Shown: positions 22,240 through 33,937 of the stretch, one piece after another
How positions within the stretch are numbered: position 1 is the stretch's first letter
Layout of the letters: every line of letters starts with the position of its first letter
Source: Eumeta japonica
Taxonomy: Eukaryota; Arthropoda; Insecta; Lepidoptera; Psychidae
NCBI GenBank assembly: GCA_005406025.1
Contig: BGZK01000094.1
Location: 62,001 to 126,000 of the forward strand
Length of the DNA stretch: 64,000 bases
Direction of reading: 5' to 3'
The notes under the pieces: generated by a model
The model's input: the letters and a program-made list of their open reading frames with translations, nothing else
Database searches by the model: none
Told to the model about the DNA's origin: nothing
Program-made: the position numbers and the translations under genes

Positions 22240-23362
22240 TAAGGTTTTTTTTTTCTTAGTGTCTATTGTTTATGTATTTACAAATATATTATGTATGTAC
22301 CCAATACGTAGAAATTTTAGAACTTCTAATGAAAAACTGCGACAAGCAGTTCTGACAGTCTTTTCTTAATGTTGACTTAACACTACATAAAGAATTGTGA
22401 AGAAACCGAAACAGATGAAAATCTAAGGGTGTAAGGTTAGGGCTATAGAGTGAATGCATAAACACTTCCCTATTAAATTCTCTCAATATTTGCTGACTGG
22501 CTAAGGATTTGTGCGGTCTAGCGTTATCATGGTGAAAAAACACAACGTTTCTGTTGATCAAATCCGGCCGTTTTTTCTCTACTTCTTGCTTGAGTCTCAA
22601 TAGCTGTTGACAGTATAAATCAGAATTGTTGACTTTTCTCAGCGGTAAAAGCTCATAAAGAATAATGCCCTTCCAAACCCACCATACACAGCATTAACTT
22701 ATTGCGACTTAAACCTAGATTCGATATAGTCTGTGAAAATTGCTTGCTTCTTGACCATAATATTTTTATCACTTTCTTGTCTTAGGTAATCCATTTTTCA
22801 TCACCAATGAACAATCATTTCAAAAACGTTTCAATAAAACATCTCAAATGAGTAAACAATTTACTAAATATCTTTTTAGTGGGCACGTATGGGACCGAAG
22901 TATCGAATATTTTTGTATATACAGCTTTTTTCAAATGGGTCAAAACTGCTTGGTGGTCAATCTCCGGCTCTTCAGGTACATATTAGGAACTAATATGCCG
23001 ATTTACTTTATCCGTAACAGGTCGATCAGAGCGAGGTTCATTTTTGACATCAAAATTATCGGACTGAAAACGTTTGAACCAGTTTTATGCTACTCTTACC
23101 GACACTGTTTTCGGTCCACAAACGTCACAATTTTTTTTCTAGGTTTGTATCTCATTTTCACTTTCTTATAATAAAACTTCAAAATGTATCAAATTTCTAT
23201 GTTAGATTCACTCATTTTAATGGACAGAAAAATAATAGACAAGTGACAGAATACCGTTTTTACTTTTTATTTTTCTCTTTTTAAATGTCATCTTTTTAAT
23301 GGTATCAAAACTAGCCAGATACAAATAGCACAATCAAAGAAATTTTACTGCAACTTTTTACT
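22240..23362 (-). pseudogene. mariner transposase relic A (DD34D, irritans-like)
   Basis: A decayed Tc1/mariner-family DNA transposon lies on the minus strand. The longest open piece (22289-22600) keeps VVFFHHDNARPHKSLASQ (second catalytic Asp) and YSPNLTPLDFHLFRFL (third Asp). There are 34 residues between the two Asp, the mariner DD34D spacing. Upstream (higher coordinates) the frame is broken but readable as IGDEKWIT (first Asp, about 22787-22812), and as weak matches to the helix-turn-helix region up to about 23100. A TAA stop (complement of 22782-22784) directly follows GDEKWIT and is shared with relic D. Its start abuts relic B. The element is non-functional. Terminal repeats could not be fixed. 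Confidence 0.85.
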
Positions 23363-23365
23363 TAC

Positions 23366-24420
23366 GTAGGGTGCACTGAAAATTTTTTGTAATAAATGAG
23401 AAAAAATGGCTATGAATGTCAATAATTGATTGTATCAAAAGTGTCTTAAGATATTCTCCATTAGCATAAATGAACTTTTTCATAAGAATAAACAAATTTT
23501 AAAGACATTTATGCTGCTCCTCGTTAATGACTTAGGAAACATGTTTTTCATACTGATCGATAGCCTCTTCTGGTGATAGAAATCGTTATTCACCTATTTT
23601 TTGTCAACAAAAAAAAAGTTCCAAGGTGCCAAGTCGGGACTGTATGTAAGATTGTTCATAAGTTCTACGTATTTCTCCTTCAAAAAATTATTTGTTCGCG
23701 TGAGAGCTGACATTGTCGTGGTGCAAGATGATACAACGTATACGGTTATTTTTACAGAGTTCGTCAATAACTTTCGGCAAACAAAAGTCGTGTACGAATC
23801 ATTGTTCACAGTACGACAATTCTCTAAAGCAACAGTAGCCACGTGTCCATTAAAAAAAAAGAAGCAGTCACCCGCTTAGAGGTACTTTACTCGCGCGCCA
23901 TTTTGATTAGTTTCGGTTTATATCGATAGACCCATACGGTCGATTATTCCTTTGTTTTGGAGTCGGACTAACAAGTTCATGTTTCGTCACCTATTACTAT
24001 GTCTCACACTAAATCTGATGCTTGTTCCTTGAATCCGGTAAGCGTGGCATTATACCAAGTCATGGCATTGTACCAAGTGACGCGGTCCGTTTATTGAGCT
24101 TCAATCAAATTGTGTGGGATCCATCGCGAGCACGGCTTTTTCATACCCAAATGTGTAAGTAGGATTGATTGTATTTAATTCATGCCAATGCTTAAGGATG
24201 CACAAATCTCATGGTAGGTCACATGCCTGTCTGTTTCGATCATACAATGGGCGACCTATCAAGAAATTCATTACTAAGATTACCACGACCGCGCTTAAAT
24301 TCTGTAAACTAGTTATAAATAGAAGTTCAAAACCGAACAAGGCTGTGCTGAGCTATCAAATTACACTTAAAATCGTATAAAATCATACTACTAAAACGTT
24401 CATGACTCAAATCCATAGGA
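23366..24420 (-). pseudogene. mariner transposase relic B (different subfamily)
   Basis: This is a second, older-looking mariner relic on the minus strand, head-to-tail with relic A. Readable blocks, from high to low coordinates, include a pattern like 'LHIWVKSRARDGSH' (family 'LGVRKxCARWVPH', about 24150), VALENCRTVNNDSYTTF (about 23780-23830), a broken 'HHDN' region, TYSPDLAPWNFF (about 23610-23650) and a C-terminal 'MKKFIYANGEYLK' (about 23445-23490; family 'MxKCIxxxGxYFEK'). These are hallmarks of the mauritiana-type branch, unlike relic A. The low end shows 'cttacgtagggtgcactg' (23362-23379) next to TA, possibly its terminal repeat. Many stops; dead. Confidence 0.8.
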
Positions 24421-24779
24421 AGGAAGACACACATTTTTTAAAATGACGCCAAAATGTAAAAACAATTTACAGTTAAATGAAACAAACTATTTTCTACAGT
24501 CAAAGAGTTTAATTTTCAAATTTAGTACTTTTCAAATATTTTTATGTAAGTGGCCAGTTCCATAAACTTATATTGCGCCCGACGTATAAAATATGAAAAA
24601 ACTTTTTCCTCAGCCTAATATTTTCAATTTGGTGATATCGATTTCAAAATAACTTCTCTAAGGTGAATTAGCACGAACTACACGATTATTATTATGCACG
24701 ATATTAATAACACAATAATAAACATAAAAGTTTTCAAAAGTATCAAATCAAATTAAAAATATGCTTTTCACGTATTATA

Positions 24780-25430
24780 GGTTAAACTAAAATTTCTGGA
24801 AGTGATTTAATGGATGACCTGATATGACTGCGTGGTGTGGTGGTGTCGTTGAATGATAAAAAAATGTAATGAAGAAAAACCATTGAGCAAAATAGGGTTT
24901 TAACATTTTAAGATTCGGTGACGAAAGTTAAAAATGTTGAAGCATTGGTAAGCAAATGTTTTTTTTTTCGGCCAGTCAGGCTATTACATTATGGTATTGC
25001 TTGAAAACCAAATGATAGCAAATGCAAAGTGAGTGTGAGTTACGTAGTGTAGGATATAGTCTACGAAAATTGTTGTCGCTACAACGTCATCCTTCACCAT
25101 GACCGTGCATCCACACATGCCGCTAAGGTAAAGAATGAGCTTTTGAAGGCTTCAAATATAAAGCTATTGATCCAGCCGCCATAAAATTTTACCTTTCTGC
25201 TACTACAACTACTTTGTGATTTATTTATTACTAGGAAAATTAAATTAAATAAGCTTAGAAGTTTACAGGAGCGACGAAATAGTCGCTGGCGTAGGATGAG
25301 ATTTGATAAAAGCAGCGAAGATTTCTGTTTTTGAAGGAGGCTTTCACCCGATCGGAGTCCGTACAATAAAACTTGCAGCCTGTTTTCATATGAATAATTT
25401 ATATTAAATTTCAACATTTCCTTACAGGTA
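24780..25430 (+). pseudogene. mariner transposase relic C (fragment)
   Basis: A plus-strand frame at about 25077-25188 reads VILHHDRASTHAAKVKNELL followed by KASNIKLLIQPP and a stop. This is the second-Asp block of a mariner transposase (family 'LHHDNASxH...' leading to 'HPPYSPDLAP'). The following sequence keeps only weak traces of the last domain. Sequence from about 24780 may be its 5' part but I cannot read it. On the opposite strand an unrelated long open frame (25094-25471) is a shadow. Confidence 0.6.
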
Positions 25431-25877
25431 TAAATAAATGAATAATACATTTGAAAAATATATATACCCAAACGGTTAATAAATTATTATATAAATAAAG
25501 TAAATGTGTAATTTTGTAATCAGCTATACTTTAAATACTAATTTATAAGCAGACCTTAACTCTTAAATATTGAATTTTATGTATCTTAGTTATATTGTTA
25601 CTGTGTGGAATAAATAAAACTTTATTATTATTATAGAGATATATATCCGTCCATAATGAAGACTGAACTAACTGCTTTTTACAATCGTTCCGAAGAATAC
25701 AAAAGTGAATAAATAATGAAGAGATATACTTCGAAAAATAATAAATTAATATCATGAATATAATATATAGTTTTAATAATAAGAATCGAGAAATTTTCTA
25801 TATTGCCCAAGTATTCATTTTGAAGTTAATATTGTCTTCCATATGTTTCTTCAGATGTAAATCTATCTAAGCTCTAC

Positions 25878-26400
25878 TTGACATTTAAAAGCGACAACTT
25901 GCAGTGCGGCCATATTGGATACCGCCCAGTGATTATGTCTACCATAAACACATCATTGAGATACACAACGCTCTCGAAACACCAAAGGAAAGTACTTGCA
26001 TGTTATTATCAAGCGTCGTCAAGACGAATCAAATCTAGTCGTACGAGAGTCGTAAACATACCTTTCAAAGATTATATAAATAACTGCTATGTTCCGACTT
26101 GAAGTGCAAAGGAGCACTCCATCTACAAATTTCAATTTGTAAAGGGCAAACGATGAAAAGAAATGCTTAAAGGTCGTCTTCTGTCAAGAAAATCATTGAG
26201 TTTGCTAGAAATTATATACATAAAGACAGACTCGTACGAGTGCTCTGACTCTAACTCACATACACACCGTAAACGCATAGCCATCTTACTAATATCATTA
26301 TTATTTAGAGTGCCTGGGCTTAATTCTAATATTACAGTTCGTGTAACTAAGCTAGGAGCGCTCTTGACAGCCGCTCTTGTCGTCCAAAGTCGATACTTTT
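25878..26400 (+). pseudogene. Possible THAP-domain relic
   Basis: A 74-codon plus-strand frame ends ...NNCYVPT then TGA. Reading straight on gives SAKEHSIYKFQFVKGKR, a second TGA, then KEML. If the two stops are decayed Cys and Trp codons, this matches the start of a THAP zinc finger (C-x-VP-x-C ... F ... R-x-x-W). THAP domains occur in P-element, Kolobok and Harbinger-linked transposon proteins and in some host genes. The downstream C-x2-H part is not clear. I hold this loosely; it may be coincidence. Confidence 0.3.
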
Positions 26401-26479
26401 AATCATCGAGCTACCATTCCTCCGAGGCGCCTAAGATCCAAGCCTCTCAACTTGATATAAAAAGATTGGGAAGGGTGTG

Positions 26480-28470
26480 CCTCAGCAATTTCGTAAAAAC
26501 GACCTGACTCGACAATAACACCATTCACATAAGCGAACATAAGTGTGGTCACGATAAGTAGAAGAATTCCCGAAACAGGTGCGCCTCATGTCCTATGACG
26601 GGAACGTCAATATTATATGGGGACATATAGTTTTGTAATGCTGTGTCCATAATACATTTCTTTCCCAATTTTGTATTTCTAATTTCAATAGTTTCGCCTT
26701 TAGGTATATTAATATTTTCTCAGGTACAAACATTTTCCCTTTACATGTGAATTCTATATTTACAATGAATAGCATTAATAAAGTAATATTAATTTCTACT
26801 ATTCTTGTTATTAAAAAATTAAAATTCCTAATAAACTTTCACTCCTTACAACACACTCTTTAGTTTACATAGATGAAACTTGTTAAATTTTTTTACATTT
26901 TACTTCATTACTTTTAGCTCAACGTTGACGAGTCAGTCGATCATTCATTCTATCAGTCGATCAATCAGTGTTTCTCTCTTTATATTAATAGTACCTAGAA
27001 TGACGATTTAATATGAACCAAAACCAGACCATCTTAGGTGAGGTGGTTGTGGGTTTTGGTAGTTTTAACACTCCTCACACCTTGGTAGATGTGACTGTCT
27101 GCATTTTCTTGAGGGTGGACTCATCTGCATGAGTATATATAAACTAATCTGATACGTACAAATATCTTTATAACTATTTAGCGCACTAAGATTAATAAAA
27201 TACTTACACGTGTCCAATGTCTGTCAATCCTCTTGAATGAATATTCAATCTATTGAATAGAGATTAGTAGTAAAAAACCAGATTCGAGAGGGTTTGAATG
27301 CTGCATGTTATTGCAAGCGAGTGTCTAATTATCGATCTCCGCGAACTAACAACCCACACAAAAGAATATATTGAGAAGTGTAGAGCCGATATAGAGGCGA
27401 GAAGTTACACCAAGAAACTAGTAGTTTCACAGTTTTCTGTTAGATTTACTTTTAATACATAGTTAGCGAACCATAAGATTTAGGAATTAATTCATAAGTA
27501 TTTTCAATTCAGAGATCATATCAAATGAGCTGGAAATTTGTTAAATTTCATTTAGCACGCTTAGGCGGCACGATTGATAGACAAAATAAAATATGCCTAC
27601 AACAAGAATAATTTTCATCATTGATAATATACGCTACTCAATCTTCGTTCAAACATGTAGTTTTCAGGTATTACAAAACTTGATCTGATACGTATACACA
27701 GGTGCGCATGCCATTTTTTGCTCACTCACATCGGTAAGTATCAAGGAATAGAGAATGTTTTTTGTACTGAGGTAAAGAATTTTTTCCAAGCTTTTGTAAT
27801 TTATTTTCTTTTTTAATATTTGGTTACATTTATTACATATATTAAAAACGTATTTAAAGTTTAAGAAGATGTTAGGAATAAGTGTGTGTGTACAAAAGAT
27901 TGTGTAAATTTAACGTCATAATATTTTTGGAATTCGTGTTGTAACGCGCTTTCATCATATATAAGTAGTTTCATGAAATTAAAAAAAAACATTTTTACCA
28001 CTATTTTTACCATGTTCTCCTCAGCTTTTCAAAAACAAAATGTTTAAACACTGCTATAATATTAAAATATTTATATTTCTTAATAATAAAATATTACATC
28101 TTAATAATAAGATAATATTTCTTCTATAATTAACTCCACGACAAAACGCAGCAATAAAGAGTGTTGCATTTTGTTTTGGTTTACATTGTCTATATTTAAT
28201 GGTTTTTGTTAACTTATTTTACCAAACAATAAAGGTTTTGTTTAAATACATTAAATATTATATTAATAAAAAATCTAAGCATTCTAGTATATCCCATTTT
28301 TTTTTCATCCTTTAATATTTAGATCAGAAATGTCTGATATATAAACACTAAAATTGTGTTAAAATATTGTAATTTTCGGCTATAAAGATGTTTTTATATT
28401 GGCAACGAGTAAGAATCTGAAAGCCAAAAAATATAAAACATATAAATACATATTTATATGTACACACGAG
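26480..28470. other. AT-rich intergenic sequence
   Basis: I see no coding or RNA gene. A few 'tcagtcgatca' repeats lie at 26930-26970. The rest is low-complexity AT-rich sequence. Confidence 0.4.
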
Positions 28471-28479
28471 CTTATCCTA

Positions 28480-28700
28480 TCTGAGTGCCTATAGATTACG
28501 GTACAAAGTAAAATGGAATGCAGGCCGGATCGGCTGCCTTGTCGGCATTAGCATATAAATGAAGGAGACCGGCCGCGGCCGGACAGCTTCATATCGCTCG
28601 GTCGCGCCGCGGCTGCCATTGGCCGGCGGATCCCTGCGCCACTCACGCGCACAGGTTTCCGTTTTCAATCTGCCACAATTCAACTCGACCACAAACGTAA
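28480..28700. promoter_or_regulatory. GC-rich island (iab-type element candidate)
   Basis: This sharply bounded GC-rich patch in AT-rich DNA contains a self-complementary 'ccggccgcggccgg' (28569-28582), a GCCAT Pho-type core at 28615-28619 and a 'catataaatg' TATA-like motif upstream. No protein is recognisable in either strand's frames. In the Abd-B/abd-A interval such islands are plausible Polycomb response elements, boundaries or non-coding promoters. Inference only. Confidence 0.35.
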
Positions 28701-28839
28701 TTACAATAAATTATCGATAATATTTTACACCTACAAATGCGTTTTTATATTCTTCGTGATATCTTAAGTAATTATATTAACGCAACAATGTATCAGGAGG
28801 CCATATAATGTAAGTAAATATGCAGCAGTAATGAAATGG

Positions 28840-29060
28840 CGGATTTAACGTTATCGAAGTCCGAATTATGGGTGTGTTCGCCCCACTATTATCCAGCTGG
28901 GGTTGTTCACATTCGATCGGCCGCAATCCGCGTGAGATCACGCTGTATATAGCCGGCCGGTAGAGCTCGTTCTCCCAACTCTGGGTATTTATAATCTCGA
29001 CGATTGTAATAAAACCGCATCGCTACGAAAAATATTGTTGTTCGTGACTTCTGTTTGTAG
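28840..29060. promoter_or_regulatory. GC-balanced patch with Hox-type sites
   Basis: This follows the 28.5-kb island after about 140 bases. It contains 'gatcggccgcaatccg', 'tatatagccggccgg', 'gtatttataatc' and 'gtaataaaaccgc'. It could be the second half of the same regulatory module. No coding signal. Confidence 0.28.
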
Positions 29061-29919
29061 CGTTCATTTTACTTAAATACGATATAAAAATGTTTATCGG
29101 AGTTTACGTTGTCATTATGGGATTAACACGACGTCGAACTCTTAAAAATCGAATGATAAAGGCACGGAGCTCTAAAAGTTGGGCATGCACAGATTACGTA
29201 CAGAAAATATGGTTAGTCATTTTCAGGTTCGGAGGTTTTATGTGCGTACGAAATTTGGGTTCGTTTCACGCCATAACCATTGATTCAGTATATTGTCTTG
29301 GTATTTTATTATGGTGTATCGAATACCATAAATATATTCAAATAATGATATGAATAAAATGCGATTAATAAATAACGGCTTTAGTAATACTTACATGTTA
29401 TAATAAACTTAAAATGCAATTCAAATACGTTGCAGTTGTTTTTCTCGACAAATAAATCTGATAAATAATTCGTTTCTTGATATTATAACAAATAAATATT
29501 GTTATATATTCTTTACTAAATATTTACTACAACTTATTATTATTTTAAATCTGAAATAATTGTGTTGAGTCGCTCTGAAATTTTTCATCTTTATTACAGC
29601 ATAAATCACTTTCACCTGAGCTTTTACTCCCATGTAAATATTTTCTTTTTAGTTTTAGATTCAATATTTTGTAATATAAGCTTATTTAAATTTTAGACGA
29701 AGGAAGTTACACAAGTAAATTCGTCAATTTAGAGCTCAAAACTTTTATATTTTTATGTCATTTTAAGGAGTAATGAGGACATTTTCAGGTTTGAATATAA
29801 GGAATAATAATGATGTTCTTACGTATCGACATCATGTGATATACTTTGGAAGAATATTTATTCCATTATGATAAATACTTCAGCAAAAGCTCAAATCGTT
29901 TATCGATACATTTATCTAG

Positions 29920-30270
29920 GGTTCTAGTGTGACTATATCGATACTGACAGGCAAATTTCATTGACAGCCAGGCGTGGCACGGCCGCCTGGCACAGCGTTT
30001 ATCAGATAATGTAATTATGTAGAGTTATCCGGGACACCTCGGCACACTCAGCGTAATTGAGTGCGCCGGCCCGCCCGCCCGCGCCCTATTAGGCAAATCG
30101 AATCTCCGCCCCCACCTCTCGCTTCCTTCCTACCTATCTCGTGTGTGTCTGGTTCAGAATGATATTGAGAAATTCCGCTGAGACCAGCCGGTAATGCGGC
30201 GGCTTTTGGCTGAAATACGGCTTGATATGTATAACCAGATACGCATGCACGCTGAGGTTGGAATCTATTT
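29920..30270. promoter_or_regulatory. GC-rich island with inverted repeat
   Basis: Contains gccaggcg/cgcctggc arms (about 29967-29991), GC-rich 'ggcccgcccgcccgcgccc', and CT-rich 'cctctcgcttccttcc' (30115-30130; complementary to GA-rich, GAGA-factor-like sequence). A 76-codon minus-strand frame is composition-driven. It is a candidate regulatory element. Confidence 0.33.
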
Positions 30271-30479
30271 CCAAACATACTTGTGTAACACTCTAAATTT
30301 GCTTAGCAGTAACAAGAAACCTATCGATCTATATCAAATATATAATTTAAACATTATTTAGCAGTATGCTTGTATGTCTAAAAATAATTGAATAGGCAAC
30401 CATTTGTCTCTAAAATCGTTAAACTGTAAATATCTATTCAAACTTTAATTAATCATACTTTGCTAAATCAAAGTAGTTA

Positions 30480-30910
30480 AACTACAGCCATATAACACGC
30501 CACGGCTATGAGACTTAAAGCTCGTATAGCGAGTAACGGCGCCATGGCCACGCGAAGTTGGCCGAGGACTGCGGTTTCGCAAACTTTACCCCCGCGGCAG
30601 AACGGCGTTCCGCCAAAACTTTTTACGGCGTCCCCATGCGTCTACCTACGCTCGATACGAATGTTTGTGTAGCGAATAATAAAAGTATTCACCGTGCAAA
30701 AATATATAGGCTCTCACTCGCTCCCGCGAGCCCGGCGGCGCGCGTAATCCTCCGTCTCGGTCGGCGGCGGAGCGCGGCACGTCCGGGGGCCATAACGTCG
30801 TTTGATGGTCTGCCTTCCAATACTGGCTGAGGCAATATAAAGCAAGATGTACGGCTGCGCTCTGGGCGACGCCTATGTTTCCTAAACATCTTTCGGCGTT
30901 ATTATTCCGT
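30480..30910. promoter_or_regulatory. GC-rich island with Pho-type sites
   Basis: This is the largest of the 28-31 kb cluster of islands. It contains the palindrome GCCATGGC at 30541-30548 (GCCAT on both strands) and another GCCAT at 30789-30793, within CpG-rich sequence (30725-30800). Short open frames on both strands show no domain. Clustered GCCAT in a GC-rich island inside a Hox complex is what a Polycomb response element or promoter would look like; it is unproven. Confidence 0.38.
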
Positions 30911-31564
30911 GTGGTGTGACTTTGGATGGAGGTTGGTTTTATTGATTTGAAAATGCGATGGACAAAAATTTAATTTTATTGTGAATATCTTTTTTATATT
31001 GCAGTAGGTAACGATTTCAAATTTTAAAATAGCATCGGGTTTGATTACGCTTGCATTGGGTATTAAGACTTGTCGCTCAGAATTATAGTAAAAATAACAA
31101 CAGTAAAAATCTATATCGATCATTTAAATACAAATCATAAAATTTTGATGATACTTTAAATAAATTATCTAATTGTTATAATAAAGAGTACAAGTACAAA
31201 AACCTTAAAAATATCTGACAATATATGTCAATTAAAATATCTGAAAACACAAACATTACAATCATAGATACAAATATTATTGGAAATTAACTTTAATTTA
31301 AAATTAAAAGTAATATTAATTTTAACTATCAAGTCGTTGAATATCACGAAAAACATTTTACACTATATAAAAAAATCGTCATATCTTACGAACTATGAAA
31401 AATATTTTTCATTTTTATAAAATGTTATTTAATTTTGTGTCCTTCATTTAATTGAGTAGAAAAATATTATAAAATTGGTTAATCGCATTAATAATTTTCT
31501 TTTTGTCGTACCAAATCTAAAATGTTATGCAATATAAGGCAAACTGCATATACGGCAGTAATAG

Positions 31565-31680
31565 TATATTGTGTGACTAGGGATGAAACAAAACGATTTC
31601 AGACCAGAGTGAAGTTGGCTGCCCGAGGGCTGACATCACTCGGTCTGAAATCGTGTTTCATCCTGCGTCACACACTATAT
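31565..31680. repeat. Large foldback
   Basis: Arms of about 40 bases (left part near 31565-31605 with 'ggatgaaac' and 'cgatttcagacc'; right part near 31640-31680 with 'ggtctgaaatcg' and 'gtttcatcc') pair with few mismatches around a spacer containing 'gctgcccgagggctg'. It is a palindromic MITE-like element directly before another one at 31697. Confidence 0.75.
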
Positions 31681-31696
31681 TTTTCATATCAACTGT

Positions 31697-32067
31697 ATTG
31701 AAAATGCTAGTTTCATTGTCTGGAGCCGACAAGAACTAGATTATTTCAGACAAATAGCGATAATACCATTTTATTACGTAAATTTATCGAGGAAATCAAA
31801 AATTACTATTCAAGAACTTTCGATTTCGACGGTTAGAATGACAATTATAAAGGCATGAAATAAACAAAAGATATTCTGACAGGATTGAAAATAAATCTGC
31901 AACTTCGTTCAGCGGGCAGAAAATGATCAATTCCTGCCCTGAGGGCAGGAATTGCTCAATTGCTGCCCGGCGACGGTCGCATTGGTCTGAAATTGACTAG
32001 TTTCTGTCGGCTCAACAGGCATGAAACTAGGCATTTTCAATGCGCCTGCATTGAAAATGCCTAGTTT
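31697..32067. repeat. MITE with about 45-bp terminal inverted repeats and nested palindromes
   Basis: The left end (31697-31740; 'attgaaaatgctagtttcat', then 'gagccgaca') is matched inverted at about 31995-32043 with small gaps. Inside is a perfect 12-bp inverted repeat (31928-31939/31943-31954, core aattcctgccc). The right terminus is itself duplicated in inverted orientation: 32024-32043 pairs perfectly with 32048-32067 around a 4-base loop. No coding capacity. It looks like a snap-back amplified non-autonomous element. Confidence 0.75.
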
Positions 32068-33935
32068 ATGAATATGAAAATATTTTTATATTGATATGGT
32101 TTACTTTATAAACATTGTTATTGTAAACAACTTAAGCACGTTTTAATTCAGCGCTTATAATGATGATAAAGATTATTTTAATAGTATTAAAAAAAATTGT
32201 AGTAGTAAATAACTATCAAAAACTTTGATAGTGTTTTCAAAGTTCACGAATTATACGTTAGCAGTAGGACGTAGTGATTGAAATCAAGGCAGTTATGTAG
32301 TTTCTTTTACACGAAAGCAATCGAATTTACCACTCGGTAACGCGGTATAATATAAAAAAATGTAATGGCTTCGAATACACGCACCACAAATAAATATTTC
32401 ATATATAAAAAAGTATATATTATTCAATCATTTGGAAGTTTTTTGTCATTGGTATGATTTCTATTTAAATTCAAAATATTGTGACATTTTTATGAGTTAA
32501 ATATTAATTATATTTAACTCATAAAACTAACAAAATAACGAGTAGGTAAAAATAGCTATTTATTGTAAAATTATTTATGTTTTCGTAAACTTTGCATGCT
32601 ATATATGGTGACACAAATTATTTTGGACCTTTTGAAATAAATTGTAAGATATTGTCATTCGGATGATATGGCTTTCTTTCTAATCGAGGTTGTTTAATAC
32701 TGTTCCGATGTCAGTGTTTAAATAGTACTTATTTTTTAATTGTCTTGAAATCTCAAAATCAGCCTATTTATTTGTACTACACTAAAAAACAAGTGAAAAT
32801 TTACCAAATTGTTTCGAATCTAGTATGTTTAGTTTAGCTATTACGTATAATTGAAATTATTAAAGTTGTATATTTGAAAATGTGCCATTACAATATACCA
32901 ACTCTCACATCTAAAGCAGACGTACACTTAAAGGACAATATGAAATTCAAATACCTAGCGTTCGATAACAAAAAAAGGCTATATAATTTTTTACTTTCAT
33001 TATCGACATAACTTCCCACTTCTGGACACACGTTGTCTTCGATCCCATATCCTACCATGACCTAATGCGTGTTAGAAACTTCAAATGCTTTTAAAGATTT
33101 TTGTAAACATTTTACGACACATAAGTTCGATCACAATGTCTTCTTTGACTGATAAAATGAATTATAGATTTTTTTTTCAATTTAGATATGAGTTACAAAT
33201 ATATTCAGCGGTTAAAGCCGTCGGAGTACCATCTCGCATCTCTCGCTTTGCTATAGGATACCCTTTAGCAAAGCGACGTTTGGCCACTAGACTGTTGATT
33301 ATTCTATATTTGACATCTTTCAATTTTAGAAGACACGATGACGGAAAAGTATACTTCAACTTTGAAACCACAGAGAACACAATATGTTCTTAACACTACG
33401 TGAGCCGAGATCTACTAGTGTAGGTCGTAATACTAAATATGTGCTTCTTCTTCTTCTATTTGGTCGATGGATCGGAAACGTCATTTCCTGAACAAAATTG
33501 TTTCTCATCTTGTAAAGATCCCAAATGATTACACAAATAAAATTAGGATAAAAAAATAATGATTTTTTTTTGTCTGTAACTAGAAAACTATAGTGTTAGC
33601 TCAACACTTTCGAAGAAATTGTTTTTAAACATGAAGATATTTTTTATAATGAACTCCTAACTTTCAGAACTAATTACATATATCACAATCATTAACATAT
33701 GTAATTGCATGTAAAAAAAGTACACAGCGTGGCAGCCGGTGACAACAGTTCACTATTTCTAAACTAAGCCGTGTGAATAAAAAATAACATTCTCACATAA
33801 GTAATAATTTATCGATAATTGGACAATTCAAAATATTTGATGCGTTCTACACGTTTGAACAAATACGATCCTCTTTGGGAGAATGGGATTTCAAGAGTTT
33901 TTGCTATAAGGTTGGAGGAATAGTTTTTTCATATC
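32068..33935. other. AT-rich intergenic sequence with one small hairpin
   Basis: Mostly AT-rich with no genes. A GC-balanced patch at about 33205-33295 contains a perfect 11-bp stem (33243-33253 with 33266-33276; tcgctttgcta) and a 12-base loop. Open frames of 102 (+) and 67 (-) codons over this patch have no family features. Confidence 0.4.
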
Positions 33936-33937
33936 TT

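Noticed and set aside
24165..24380. 71-codon plus-strand frame
   Set aside because: Lies antisense to mariner relic B and is a shadow of it.
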